From Ignavibacterium sp. (lineage in GTDB: Bacteria > Bacteroidota > Ignavibacteria > Ignavibacteriales > Ignavibacteriaceae), in NCBI GenBank assembly GCA_032027145.1, contig JAVSMP010000001.1, positions 1,578,903 through 1,642,902 of the forward strand: DNA of 64,000 nt. The letters are read 5' to 3'. A program made the translations under genes and the position numbers. Shown here one piece after another: positions 27,226-36,900 of this stretch. The notes below the pieces were generated by a model. It was given only the letters and a program-made list of their open reading frames with translations, had not been told where the DNA came from and ran no database searches. Positions within the stretch are counted from its first letter, which is position 1. The number at the start of each line of letters is the position of its first letter.

Positions 27226-28638
27226 ATGGTAGAACTTCAGAGAACTATCTCGAAACCAGTTTCATTGAGTGGAATTGGTTTACATACAGGTACTGAATGT
27301 ACAATGACTTTTAAACCCGCACCAATTAATTCCGGGATAAAATTTATCCGTGTTGATCTTGGTGGAAATCCGGAAATACCTGCAATTGCAGATAATGTTG
27401 TTGATATTTCCAGAGGTACAACAATTGGAATCGGTGAGGCAAAAGTTTACACAGTAGAGCATGTTTTAGCGGCAATAGCCGGTCTCCAAATAGATAATAT
27501 TAATGTTGAGCTTGATGGTATGGAACCTCCAATCGGTGACGGCAGCGCAATATCCTATGTTAATGCTTTATTGGAAGCAGGAATTGAGCAGCAGGATGCC
27601 CCTAAGGATTATCTTATTATTGATGAAACAGTAATGTATTCAGATGCTGCAAGACAGGTTGACATTGTTGCTCTTCCACTTGATAAATATAGATTAACAG
27701 TTATGGTTGATTATCAAAATCCTGCTCTTGGCAGTCAGCATACAGGATTGTTTGATCTTGACAAAGAGTTTGTTACAGAGTTTGCATCTGCAAGAACTTT
27801 TTGTTTTCTAAGTGAAGTTGAGGATTTAGCTGATCAGGGTTTAATAAAAGGCGGCGATCTTGATAATGCAGTAGTAATTGTTGATCGTCAGTTAAATCAG
27901 AAGCAGCTTGATGACCTTGGAGCGCGGATTGGTATTAAAGATAAATTTATATTGGGCGAAAAAGGAATTTTAAACAATAAAGAACTTCGTTATAAAAATG
28001 AACCGGTAAGACATAAACTTTTGGATTTAATCGGCGACCTTGCATTAATCGGTGTGCCAATTAAGGCTCAGATTCTTGCAGCAAGACCGGGACATAAAGC
28101 AAATGTTGAATTTGCAAGACAAATAAGAAAACTTTATCAGCAGAAAAAGCTTGTAAAGAAATTTCAGTTTGTCAAAAAAGAAGGTGTTGTATTTGATGTT
28201 AATGCTATCAGCAGAATACTTCCGCACCGATATCCGTTTTTATTGGTTGATAAAATAGTTCATCTTGAGGTTGAGAAAAAAGTAATTGGAGTAAAATGTG
28301 TTACAGTAAATGAGCCTTTTTTCCAGGGACATTTTCCAGGGCAGCCGGTAATGCCTGGTGTTTTGATTATTGAAGCAATGGCTCAGACAGGTGGAATTCT
28401 GTTACTGAACTCGCTTCCTGATTTTGAAGAAAAGCTGGTTTACTTTATGCAGATTAACAATGCAAAATTCCGCAAACCGGTTGTGCCCGGCGATCAATTG
28501 TTTTTAGAAGTTGAATTGCTGCAGAAAAAATCCAAGATATTTACAATGGCTGGTAAAGTTTATGTTGATGATTTGCTTGTAGCTGAAGCAGATTTTATGG
28601 CTGGCATTGTTGACAGACCAAAGAAAGTTGAAGAATAA
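27226..28638 (+). CDS. lpxC/fabZ: Bifunctional LpxC deacetylase / FabZ dehydratase fusion
   Basis: 470 residues. Residues 1-310 are LpxC, the Zn2+ deacetylase that commits to lipid A. The metal and catalytic residues are visible: E78-H79 in VEHVLAAIAG, H263 and D267 in RHKLLDLIGD, and H290 in GHKANVEFA. Residues 325-470 are FabZ, the 3-hydroxyacyl-ACP dehydratase of fatty acid synthesis, with H369 in GHFPGQPVMPG and E383 in IEAMAQTGG. The fusion is a known trait of the Bacteroidota/Chlorobi group and couples two consumers of 3-hydroxyacyl-ACP. There are 90 bases between lpxD and this gene, but lpxA follows with no gap. Confidence 0.97.
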   Translation: MVELQRTISKPVSLSGIGLHTGTECTMTFKPAPINSGIKFIRVDLGGNPEIPAIADNVVDISRGTTIGIGEAKVYTVEHVLAAIAGLQIDNINVELDGMEPPIGDGSAISYVNALLEAGIEQQDAPKDYLIIDETVMYSDAARQVDIVALPLDKYRLTVMVDYQNPALGSQHTGLFDLDKEFVTEFASARTFCFLSEVEDLADQGLIKGGDLDNAVVIVDRQLNQKQLDDLGARIGIKDKFILGEKGILNNKELRYKNEPVRHKLLDLIGDLALIGVPIKAQILAARPGHKANVEFARQIRKLYQQKKLVKKFQFVKKEGVVFDVNAISRILPHRYPFLLVDKIVHLEVEKKVIGVKCVTVNEPFFQGHFPGQPVMPGVLIIEAMAQTGGILLLNSLPDFEEKLVYFMQINNAKFRKPVVPGDQLFLEVELLQKKSKIFTMAGKVYVDDLLVAEADFMAGIVDRPKKVEE

Positions 28639-29415
28639 ATGAATAATATTCATCCTACCGCTATTGTAAGCAGTAAAGCTAAGCTTGGTGATAATATTAC
28701 TGTTGCACCTTACGCTATTATTGAAGAAGATGTTGAAATTGGAAATGATTGTCAGATCGGACCATCGGCAGTTATTTACAATGGTGCAAGAATTGGGAAT
28801 AGAGTTAAAATAAAACAGTCAGCTTCTATTGCGCATGTTCCGCAAGACTTAAAGTTCGAAAACGAGCCATCATATTTTTATATAGGTGATGATACAGTAA
28901 TTCATGAATTTGCAACAATGCACAGGGGTACGAAAGAAACAGGATTTTCAAGAGTTGGAAACAGATGTTTGATTATGGCTTATTCACATGTAGCTCATGA
29001 TTGTGTTGTTGGTGATAATGTTATTCTTGCAAACGGAGTTCAGCTTGCTGGACATGTTCAAGTGGATGATTGGGCTATTTTAGGAGGAATGTGCGGCATT
29101 CATCAGTTCTGTCATATTGGTAAGCACGTTATGATGAGTGTTAACTCTGTAGCGGTTAAAGATGTTCCGCCATTTGTTCTTTGTGGAAGAGCACCAATGA
29201 AGTTTGAAGGATTGAATGTAGTTGGTTTAAGAAGAAGAGGATTTAGTAATAATGATATTGAAGTATTAAAGAAAGCTTACAACTATATTTATAACTCGGG
29301 ATTAAATGTATCCGAAGGACTTGTAAGAGTTGAATCGGAATTATCAGATAATAATTATGCTGCAGACATAATATCTTTTGTGAAATCAAGCAAAAGAGGA
29401 ATTATTGGGAAATGA
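28639..29415 (+). CDS. lpxA: UDP-N-acetylglucosamine acyltransferase
   Basis: 258 residues of hexapeptide-repeat beta-helix plus a C-terminal helical domain. The catalytic His is in MAYSHVAHDCVVGDN, and the acyl-ruler region VQLAGHVQVDD, GGMCGIHQF and GRAPMKFEGLNVVGLRRRGF are typical. It performs the first, reversible acylation in lipid A synthesis. The ATG follows the fusion gene's stop directly, and its own stop overlaps the next ATG by four bases, so the three genes are translationally coupled. Confidence 0.96.
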   Translation: MNNIHPTAIVSSKAKLGDNITVAPYAIIEEDVEIGNDCQIGPSAVIYNGARIGNRVKIKQSASIAHVPQDLKFENEPSYFYIGDDTVIHEFATMHRGTKETGFSRVGNRCLIMAYSHVAHDCVVGDNVILANGVQLAGHVQVDDWAILGGMCGIHQFCHIGKHVMMSVNSVAVKDVPPFVLCGRAPMKFEGLNVVGLRRRGFSNNDIEVLKKAYNYIYNSGLNVSEGLVRVESELSDNNYAADIISFVKSSKRGIIGK

Positions 29416-30164
29416 ATTGGAAGTTCCTTAACTCAGGTTTGAACAGCGGCAGTTTCAATATGGACTTTGATCTGTTTTTGACTGAAAATATTGAACCAGA
29501 TAATGTGTATCTGAGATTATACCAGTGGCATCCTTACTGTATCTCATTAGGAGTTAATCAATCAGAGGATGAGATAGATCTTAAAAAAGCAAAGTATAAT
29601 ATGGTTGATGTTGTTCAAAGACCAACTGAGGGTAGTGCATTTATTCACGCAATGGAATTAGCCTTTTCAGTTATCTATACAATTTGTAATAGTATTTCTA
29701 AAAAAAATTTTGTTGATGAAATCAATACGGCACTTAGAAAAGGATTGATTTTATTTGATTCAAAGTTAAGTGCGATTGAAATCAGGAGTAACATTTCAAA
29801 CTCTGATGAATTTCATAATGATAAGATCGGCAATGAGTTTTCCACCAAGAGTGAAATATATCTTAATGATAAAAAGCTTGTAAGAAGCACCCGAAGAAGA
29901 TTTAATAATGTAGTTTTACAGCAGGGATCAATATTATGCGGGAATTATTATCAGAATATTATTGAGTATCTTAAAATTAATGACGATCAGAAAAAAGAAA
30001 TATCAAATGAAATTGGAGCAACAACTGACCTGCAGCGAGAACTAAAAAAAGATATTGATTACAACAGACTAAGTATGTCTGTTAAAAAAGGTTTTGAAAA
30101 GCATTTCGATTGTAAATTTGAAGAAACGGAACAGACCGAACTTGAAATTAGTTTTATTTCCTGA
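29412..30164 (+). CDS. Divergent lipoate-protein ligase/octanoyltransferase-like protein
   Basis: 250 residues of the BPL/LPL catalytic fold. The usual RRxTGGGAVxH loop reads QRPTEGSAFIH (69-79). The catalytic Lys region KKLVRSTRRR (K154) and LQQGSIL resemble LplA/LipM enzymes, but the Gly after the Lys is Arg and the following AQ is TR. The acyl-accepting Cys of LipM is absent. The family attaches lipoate or octanoate to carrier-protein lysines; with these changes the substrate or activity may differ. The start overlaps lpxA by four bases (ATGA), tying expression to lipid A genes. Confidence 0.75.
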   Translation: MNWKFLNSGLNSGSFNMDFDLFLTENIEPDNVYLRLYQWHPYCISLGVNQSEDEIDLKKAKYNMVDVVQRPTEGSAFIHAMELAFSVIYTICNSISKKNFVDEINTALRKGLILFDSKLSAIEIRSNISNSDEFHNDKIGNEFSTKSEIYLNDKKLVRSTRRRFNNVVLQQGSILCGNYYQNIIEYLKINDDQKKEISNEIGATTDLQRELKKDIDYNRLSMSVKKGFEKHFDCKFEETEQTELEISFIS

Positions 30165-30204
30165 AAAGTTTTGTTATTTATTACTTCCCACTTATTGAAA
30201 ACAA

Positions 30205-31284
30205 ATGAATCTCTTAATAAAAATAATAATTTTAATCAGCATACTTTTAACCACTGAGAACTTTTCCCAGATAGAAGTTCAGTCGTTTCTTGAAGGTGCA
30301 AGAATTACTGATATAAAACAGGAAGGAAACTACTTGTGGGTTGCAACGTACGGACAGGGTATTTATCAATATTCACTTAAAGATGGTAAATGGACAAACT
30401 ATTCAAGTAAAACCAGTAACCTTGAAAATGATCTTTTCCATTGTGTAGCTGCAAGTAAAGATTTTGTCTGGGCAGGTGCTAGTGAAGGTTTGTTTATCTA
30501 TTCTAAAAAAACAAAAAAATGGACTAAGAGAAAATTTGCTCAAGGTGGTGAGTTTGGTAACTGGATTAGAAGTTTGACCTTTGATGAAAAGAAAAACAGA
30601 TTATGGATTGGAAGGTTTAGAAATATTACTGTATTTGATGTAAAAACAAACAAGTTTACTGACTATAATCGTGTTCAGAATGGTGATGAAAAAACAAACA
30701 ACTTTAATACTATTTCGTTTGAAGGTGATAGTGTTGTATGGTTTGGTGCAGAGTCAGGTGTTCATAAATTCTTAAACAAACAAAAAATAGATAATAAATC
30801 AGCCTGGTCTTATTTTAAAAATAGCGGACGTAACTTTAATGCAGAAGGATCATCAGTCTCAGTTACTGATTTTATTTTTATGCCTAAGGAAATTTGGTTT
30901 GCTACAGATGAATTTGTTACAAAGGAACAACCTGATTATAATCCCGGCGGTATTTATATCTGGGATAGAAAATTAAAATGGGATAGGATTTCAAAATCAA
31001 ACGGACTTGGAGGGAATGGAATTTATTGTTTAACAAGAACCGGAAATTATATCTGGGCTGCTGTTTACGAATTTAAAAAAAATGAAAAGGAAGAATACGG
31101 TAAAGGATTGTATCTGATTAATCGTGTAACAAAAAAAGTAACACCCATTGATCTGGCAGAACTGAAACTCACTACTTCAAATATATTCGCACTCTATTTT
31201 GATGGAGTAAATCTGTGGATTGGAAGCGCAGAAGGACTAATTAAACTTAAAGTTGCAAATTCATTTGCTAAACTTCAAAAATAA
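30205..31284 (+). CDS. Secreted beta-propeller protein (Reg_prop-like repeats)
   Basis: 359 residues with a signal peptide (about 1-22, ending NFSQ). About six repeats of the two-component-regulator-propeller type follow: LWVATYGQGIYQYSLKDGKW, VWAGASEGLFIYSKKTKKW, LWIGRFRNITVFDVKTNKF and others, ending LWIGSAEGLIKLK. There is no TM helix or kinase domain, so this is a free-standing periplasmic or surface propeller. It lies 40 bases after the lipoate-ligase-like gene and probably ends the envelope operon. Binding partner is unknown. Confidence 0.8.
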   Translation: MNLLIKIIILISILLTTENFSQIEVQSFLEGARITDIKQEGNYLWVATYGQGIYQYSLKDGKWTNYSSKTSNLENDLFHCVAASKDFVWAGASEGLFIYSKKTKKWTKRKFAQGGEFGNWIRSLTFDEKKNRLWIGRFRNITVFDVKTNKFTDYNRVQNGDEKTNNFNTISFEGDSVVWFGAESGVHKFLNKQKIDNKSAWSYFKNSGRNFNAEGSSVSVTDFIFMPKEIWFATDEFVTKEQPDYNPGGIYIWDRKLKWDRISKSNGLGGNGIYCLTRTGNYIWAAVYEFKKNEKEEYGKGLYLINRVTKKVTPIDLAELKLTTSNIFALYFDGVNLWIGSAEGLIKLKVANSFAKLQK

Positions 31285-31415
31285 GGTTTTTCTATTTCAA
31301 CAAAATAAAACTAAGTAAGCTTAAATCAATTATTTACATTTCCCTCATATCTTGATGACAACTACTGAATAAATTTCAACTATGTTTTCATTGAAAATCT
31401 CTTAAAGGTGCTAAA

Positions 31416-32354
31416 ATGAAAACAGGAAATAAATCAGTTTTATATTTGTCAGTATTATCAATAGTCTTTTCACTTATTGGATGTGCAATAGAGGTAGAGC
31501 AAACCATCTATTTAGGTGATGTAAAGGTTGATGCACCAATAATTACACCACCAACACATTTAAATATTAATAAAGAAACTGGTGATATAACCATCTCTCC
31601 TCGTTTTTCGATATTGACAAAAAATCATAAAATTATCTCTTCAACCGGTGGACGATATCAACATACTATAAAATTTAATGATAGTGTTTATTATAAGCCA
31701 AAGTATAAAAACCTCGTTTGGCAATCTTACAAATATACTGCGGGGTTAGATTTGGATTTCAAGTTATCTAAAGGAGTATCTTTATTTGGAGGTATGAATT
31801 TATCAGGTGGAGATGATATAAACCTGCTGGGGGGAAATATTGGAATTGGATTTCATACACACAATGTAAACCCAAATGTAAGATTTGATTTTGGCGCAAC
31901 AATTCAAGAGTATAGTTTTGATGCTTTAACTATTGTTCGTACCAGAACCAGTTCTATCTGGGAGACAAAGGAATATATTTCATTTTACGCTGATAAGGGG
32001 GTAGTTACAAATATAAATCCATTCGCTACATTAACTATAAATTCATCGTATGATTCAAGTTTTATAAACTGGTATATTACCGGAGGTTATTTTATGCAAA
32101 ATCTTTTGGGATATGAACCGGGCAGCTACAGCTATCCGCTTTTCCTCTTACCTCCTTTTTTCGGAAGCTATACAGAGGTTGATAAACGATCAGACTTATC
32201 AGCTGGATTTCTGTATTTCAATGCAGGTATTGCTTTTAATCTTGGGCAGTATTTCAGATTAGTTGTTTCAGCTAAAATGGTAAATGAAGTGTCAATAACA
32301 GGCGGAACAGAATTTTTATTTATGCCATCAGCACAAATTGATTTTCAGTTATAA
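31416..32354 (+). CDS. Predicted lipoprotein with barrel-like C-terminus, unknown function
   Basis: 312 residues starting with a lipoprotein signal ending in the lipobox LIGC (Cys 23). The rest is rich in alternating Gly/aromatic strands (AGLDLDFKLSKGVSLFGGMNLSGGDD, ending IDFQL with a terminal hydrophobic residue), like small outer-membrane barrels. A lipidated N-terminus plus a barrel is unusual; it may instead be a beta-rich surface lipoprotein. No family is recognised. It stands between the envelope and heptose operons with about 130-150 bases on each side. Confidence 0.7.
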   Translation: MKTGNKSVLYLSVLSIVFSLIGCAIEVEQTIYLGDVKVDAPIITPPTHLNINKETGDITISPRFSILTKNHKIISSTGGRYQHTIKFNDSVYYKPKYKNLVWQSYKYTAGLDLDFKLSKGVSLFGGMNLSGGDDINLLGGNIGIGFHTHNVNPNVRFDFGATIQEYSFDALTIVRTRTSSIWETKEYISFYADKGVVTNINPFATLTINSSYDSSFINWYITGGYFMQNLLGYEPGSYSYPLFLLPPFFGSYTEVDKRSDLSAGFLYFNAGIAFNLGQYFRLVVSAKMVNEVSITGGTEFLFMPSAQIDFQL

Positions 32355-32503
32355 TTGGAATTTGTAGTTTAACAAGCATACGGCATCTAAACTATTACTT
32401 AAGATAAAATAGAGTGCTGATATTACTCCCTTCATTCCTGCTTTTTACCAATTTTTTTTATAACTATTTTTAAACCAGATTTATTAACTATTCTGGTTTA
32501 TCA

Positions 32504-33499
32504 ATGAATAAGATTTCTGCAAAGAGATTGTTACAATTAAAGAACAACATAAAAGGTAAACGTATTGCTATAGTTGGCGATATGATGCTTGATATATATT
32601 TCTGGGGTGATGTTAAAAGGATTTCGCCCGAAGCACCCGTCCCTGTGCTTGAAGTGGAGAATGAATTTTACAGATTTGGCGGGGCAGCTAATTGTGCATT
32701 AAATATTAATACTTTAGGCGGTATAGCTGAACCGATAGGTGTTATTGGTTATGATAATTACGGTGCAATTTTTAATTCATTATTAAACGAACAAAAAATA
32801 AATCGTAATGGAATAATTGAAGATGACTCAAGACCGACAACAACTAAAACAAGAGTAATAGCGGATAGTCAGCACATAGTTCGTATTGATAAAGAAAATA
32901 AACAGGTCTTGAATAAAACTATTCAAGGTAAAATTTTTGATTATATAAAAAGTTTAATCAAAAATCTCGATGGAATTATTTTGCAGGATTATAACAAAGG
33001 GGTATTATCAGCTCCAATGATTAAACAGCTGATTAAACTTGCCAATAAAAGTAATATAATCATTACAGTTGATCCAAAGTTTAATAATTTTTTTGAATAC
33101 AAAAATGTAACCGTTATCAAACCTAACAGAAAAGAAGCTGAAGATATACTTGGAATAAAAATAAAAACTGATGTAGATATTTCTGTTGCAGGAAATACTT
33201 TATTAAAAAAACTAAACGCTAAAAATGTTTTGTTGACTCTTGGCGAAGGCGGTATAGCTGTTTTTGAAAGAGGCAAACCGGAAATGAGAATGCCGACAAA
33301 AGCAAGAAAAGTAGCTGATGTATCCGGTGCAGGTGATACTGTTATTTCTACATTAACTATTGCGCTTGCAGCAGGAGCAAATATTTATGAAGCATCTTTC
33401 CTTGCAAATTATGCCGGAGGATTGGTCTGCGAAGAAGTTGGAATTGTTCCTATTGAAATTGATAAACTGTTTAATACAATTATCAGAGAAAATAAATGA
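32504..33499 (+). CDS. rfaE1: D-glycero-beta-D-manno-heptose-7-phosphate kinase
   Basis: 331 residues of the PfkB/ribokinase fold, equal to the N-terminal half of E. coli HldE. Visible are VGDMMLDIYFWGDVKRISPEAPVPV, RFGGAANCALNI, TVDPKF and the phosphotransfer motif DVSGAGDTVISTL with the catalytic Asp. It makes heptose-1,7-bisphosphate for the LPS inner core. The adenylyltransferase half is a separate gene overlapping by four bases. The gene opens a tight five-gene envelope operon. Confidence 0.94.
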   Translation: MNKISAKRLLQLKNNIKGKRIAIVGDMMLDIYFWGDVKRISPEAPVPVLEVENEFYRFGGAANCALNINTLGGIAEPIGVIGYDNYGAIFNSLLNEQKINRNGIIEDDSRPTTTKTRVIADSQHIVRIDKENKQVLNKTIQGKIFDYIKSLIKNLDGIILQDYNKGVLSAPMIKQLIKLANKSNIIITVDPKFNNFFEYKNVTVIKPNRKEAEDILGIKIKTDVDISVAGNTLLKKLNAKNVLLTLGEGGIAVFERGKPEMRMPTKARKVADVSGAGDTVISTLTIALAAGANIYEASFLANYAGGLVCEEVGIVPIEIDKLFNTIIRENK

Positions 33500-33969
33500 A
33501 CAGTATTAAATCAATTGAAGAATTGAAAGAAATCCGTAATCGGTTAAAAGTGACAAACAAAAAAGTTGTATTTACAAACGGCTGTTTTGATTTAATTCAT
33601 TCCGGACATGTTGATTATCTTGTTAAAGCAAAAGAGCTGGGTGATATTCTTATTGTTGCCTTGAATTCGGATCAATCAATTAAACGGATTAAAGGAGATA
33701 AAAGACCAATCTTAAAACAGGAAGAAAGAGCTTTTATAGTTTCCAATCTTAAACCCGTAGATTATGTAACTTTTTTTGATGAAGATACTCCTGCAGAAAT
33801 TATTAATGAATTACTACCAGATATATTGGTTAAAGGTGCAGATTGGTCTATTGATAAAATTGTTGGAAGAGATATAGTTGAGGCTAATGGCGGCATAGTA
33901 AAAACAATCAGGTTTGTAAATGATCAATCTACTTCAAAAATTATTCAACTTATAAAAGACCGCTTTTAA
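33496..33969 (+). CDS. rfaE2: D-glycero-beta-D-manno-heptose 1-phosphate adenylyltransferase
   Basis: 157 residues of the nucleotidyltransferase fold, equal to the C-terminal half of HldE. Motifs are TNGCFDLIHSGHVDYL (the HxGH site), VALNSDQSIKRIKGDKRP and STSKII. It forms ADP-heptose. The start overlaps the kinase gene by ATGA, which replaces the covalent fusion seen in enterobacteria. Confidence 0.95.
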   Translation: MNSIKSIEELKEIRNRLKVTNKKVVFTNGCFDLIHSGHVDYLVKAKELGDILIVALNSDQSIKRIKGDKRPILKQEERAFIVSNLKPVDYVTFFDEDTPAEIINELLPDILVKGADWSIDKIVGRDIVEANGGIVKTIRFVNDQSTSKIIQLIKDRF

Positions 33970-33974
33970 GATCA

Positions 33975-36900
33975 GTGAAAAAAGAAAAGTTACAGCAAGA
34001 GGGGAATAAGATAATCGGCAGAGGAAGAAAAACTTTACGATACGGTGTGAATATTTTCATTTTTACATTTCTGTTTATTTTCATGCTCTTGATGATTTTT
34101 TTTGGAGTCTCTCAAACATCTTTCTTTAAAAGCTGGCTTCGTGATTTTGTAATTGAAACGGTTAACGATGAAATAAATGGAAAACTTTCAATTGGCGAAA
34201 TTGAAGGTACAATATTTACCTCGTTGATAATTAAAAATGCTACTTTATCTACTTTGCAGAATGATACGGTAGTTTCTGCCGACAAGATTGAACTTAGAAC
34301 AAGTCCGTTGAAAATTTTGTTCAAAAATATTTATGTAAGAAAATTTGAACTGAAAAATGCACGTATCAAATTAGTTGAAGAAGAAGATGGCGAATTAAAT
34401 CTTCTCAAAATATTTCCATCATCAGATGAACCGGAAGATACAACTAGCTCTGAGTTTCCGTTTACCATTGAAGTTGCAGATTTTGCACTTACGAATGTTG
34501 ATTTTTCTATGCAGCATTTTGATAAAGTTGGAAGTACCACTTCTTATCCGGATATCAACACCAGTGATTTGAGAATAAAAGATCTGAACTTAAGGTTTAA
34601 TGCATTTGCTGATCTTAATAAATACAATTACAGACTGACAATAGATGATTTTTCTTTTTCACCGAACTTTGATGTTTTTCAATTAAAGAGTTTTTCAGGA
34701 ACATTTTTAATCACTCCTAATCTTGCAGGTATAAATAAACTTCGGTTGAAAACTAATGAGTCTGATGTTGAAATTAATGCAGCTGTTTTAGGTGTGGATT
34801 TCCTGAATAACTTTTCTACCGAGTCGTTAGCTGAAGCACCAGTCAGAATAAGTATGGATGCGGTAAATTTAAATTTTGCAGACTTCTCAACATTTATTCC
34901 TGCAATGAGTATGCTCAACGGTTCAATTGCAGCACAAATAGAAACCTCTGGTACTTTAAGTGATTTGCAAATTAAAAATCTGGAAGTTCTTTATAATAAT
35001 ACAAGGTTGACTGGAAAAGCAAATCTTAAAAATCTGCTTGATGTTGATAATATGTTTTTTGATGTAAGTCTTAATGATTCTTATCTCGACCCTTCTGATC
35101 CAAATAAACTGCTGGCAGGTTTTGATTTGCCCGAATTTAATATGCTTGGTGTTGTTAAGTTTGATACTTTAAGTTACAAAGGCGGTCCGCTAAACTTTAA
35201 TTCAAAGTTTGCACTAAAAACTGATTTGGGTAATCTTTCAGGTGAAGCAAAGTTAGATTTAAGACCTGTTGATATGTTATACGATATTAAACTTAAGACC
35301 TCAAAGCTTGATTTGTCTTCATTTATTTCTATTCCAACAAGCTTTAATTCGGATATAACAATAAGCGGAGCCGGTTTTGACCCAGACAAAATGAAGATGG
35401 AATTAGCCCTTGATGCTGGTTCATCAGTCTTCGGAGGCAGCTTTTTACAGGATTTGAAAATTAATTCCAAAGCTGAAAATGGCTTGATAACTTCTTCAAT
35501 GTATTTCAGTGGAGATTCAAGCTCTGCATTACTTAATGCGGATATTGATTTTACTAATTCTAATGATCCTTCTTATGAAGTTAAGGGCAGAATAAGTGAA
35601 ATTAATCTTGCCAGACTGCTTAATAACTCATCACTTCAATCAGATATTAGTCTTTCGTTTGATGTAAGCGGGCAGGGATTTAATCCCGATAGCATTGATT
35701 TGTTTTTAGTTACTGATATACAGAATACAGCATTTATGGATTTTAAGATTGACAGTACGCGTTTAATTCTTGATGTAAGAAGAAATGATAATGGAAACAA
35801 AATTGTAAATCTTATTTCTGATATTGCTGATTTTACGATTAATGGCGATTTCAAATTAACAACTTTGGGGAGTGTGTTTTCGAGGGAAGCAGAAATATTG
35901 AACAAAAATATTACAGAAAGATATTTAAGCGTTTTCGATGATGACTCAGTTAGCCTTGAAATAAATACTTCAGTTGAAAATAATTTGGATGAAAAACTGC
36001 AGGACTTTGCGTTTACATATCTTTTGGATTTTAAGGAGTCAGTAAAAATAGCTTTCGGTAACAATACTGTAGAATTGGATGGTTTGATAAGCGGTAAGAT
36101 AAGCAGTAAAGATGAACAGCTTTTATTGGATATGGATTCTGATTTTGGATATTTGAAATTTCTGACTAACACAGATGTTTATTTTCTGATCAACACATCG
36201 TTGGATTTTAATTTAAGTAATAGTTTTAACCTTAACGATAAGGATATTTTGAATGCTGGTTTGAAGTTAACCTCAGACCGTATTTATGCTGGCAGTAACT
36301 TTTATAACCTCAATGCTGAATTAGATATTGATAACAATAAGGTGACTTCCAGAATACAAATGGATTTAGAAAAGAACTTAAAGACAGATATAACTGCTAA
36401 TCTTAAAGTTGATGATCAAAAATTAATTCTGGAGCTACCCGCATTACAAATTATTTATAATGCATTAGAAGTTAAGAACAGCGGCAACATACAAATCGCT
36501 TACCGCGATAAAGTAATTACATTTGATAAATTTCTTTTAGATATAGCAGGTGCTGAGCTTGAAATCTCAGGTGAATCAGGATTTGAAGGAGATCATAAGG
36601 CTAACATCACATTAAAATCACTTGAAGGTGAAAAAGTAATAAATGGTTTATTGGCAAAAAAAACCGAAAGGAAAATTCAATCAGATATAAATTTATCAGG
36701 ATCACTTACAGGTAATTTTTCAGATCCGGTTTTTAGTATTAATGCTTCAGTAGAAGACATTACTTATGGCAATAGTAATTTCGGTTCACTCTTTTCGGTG
36801 TTTGATTATGAAAATAATTCATTAAATACAGATATAAGACTTCTCGATTCAACTCTTGATTATAATGATCCGGCACTTTCTATAAGCGGATATATTCCGT

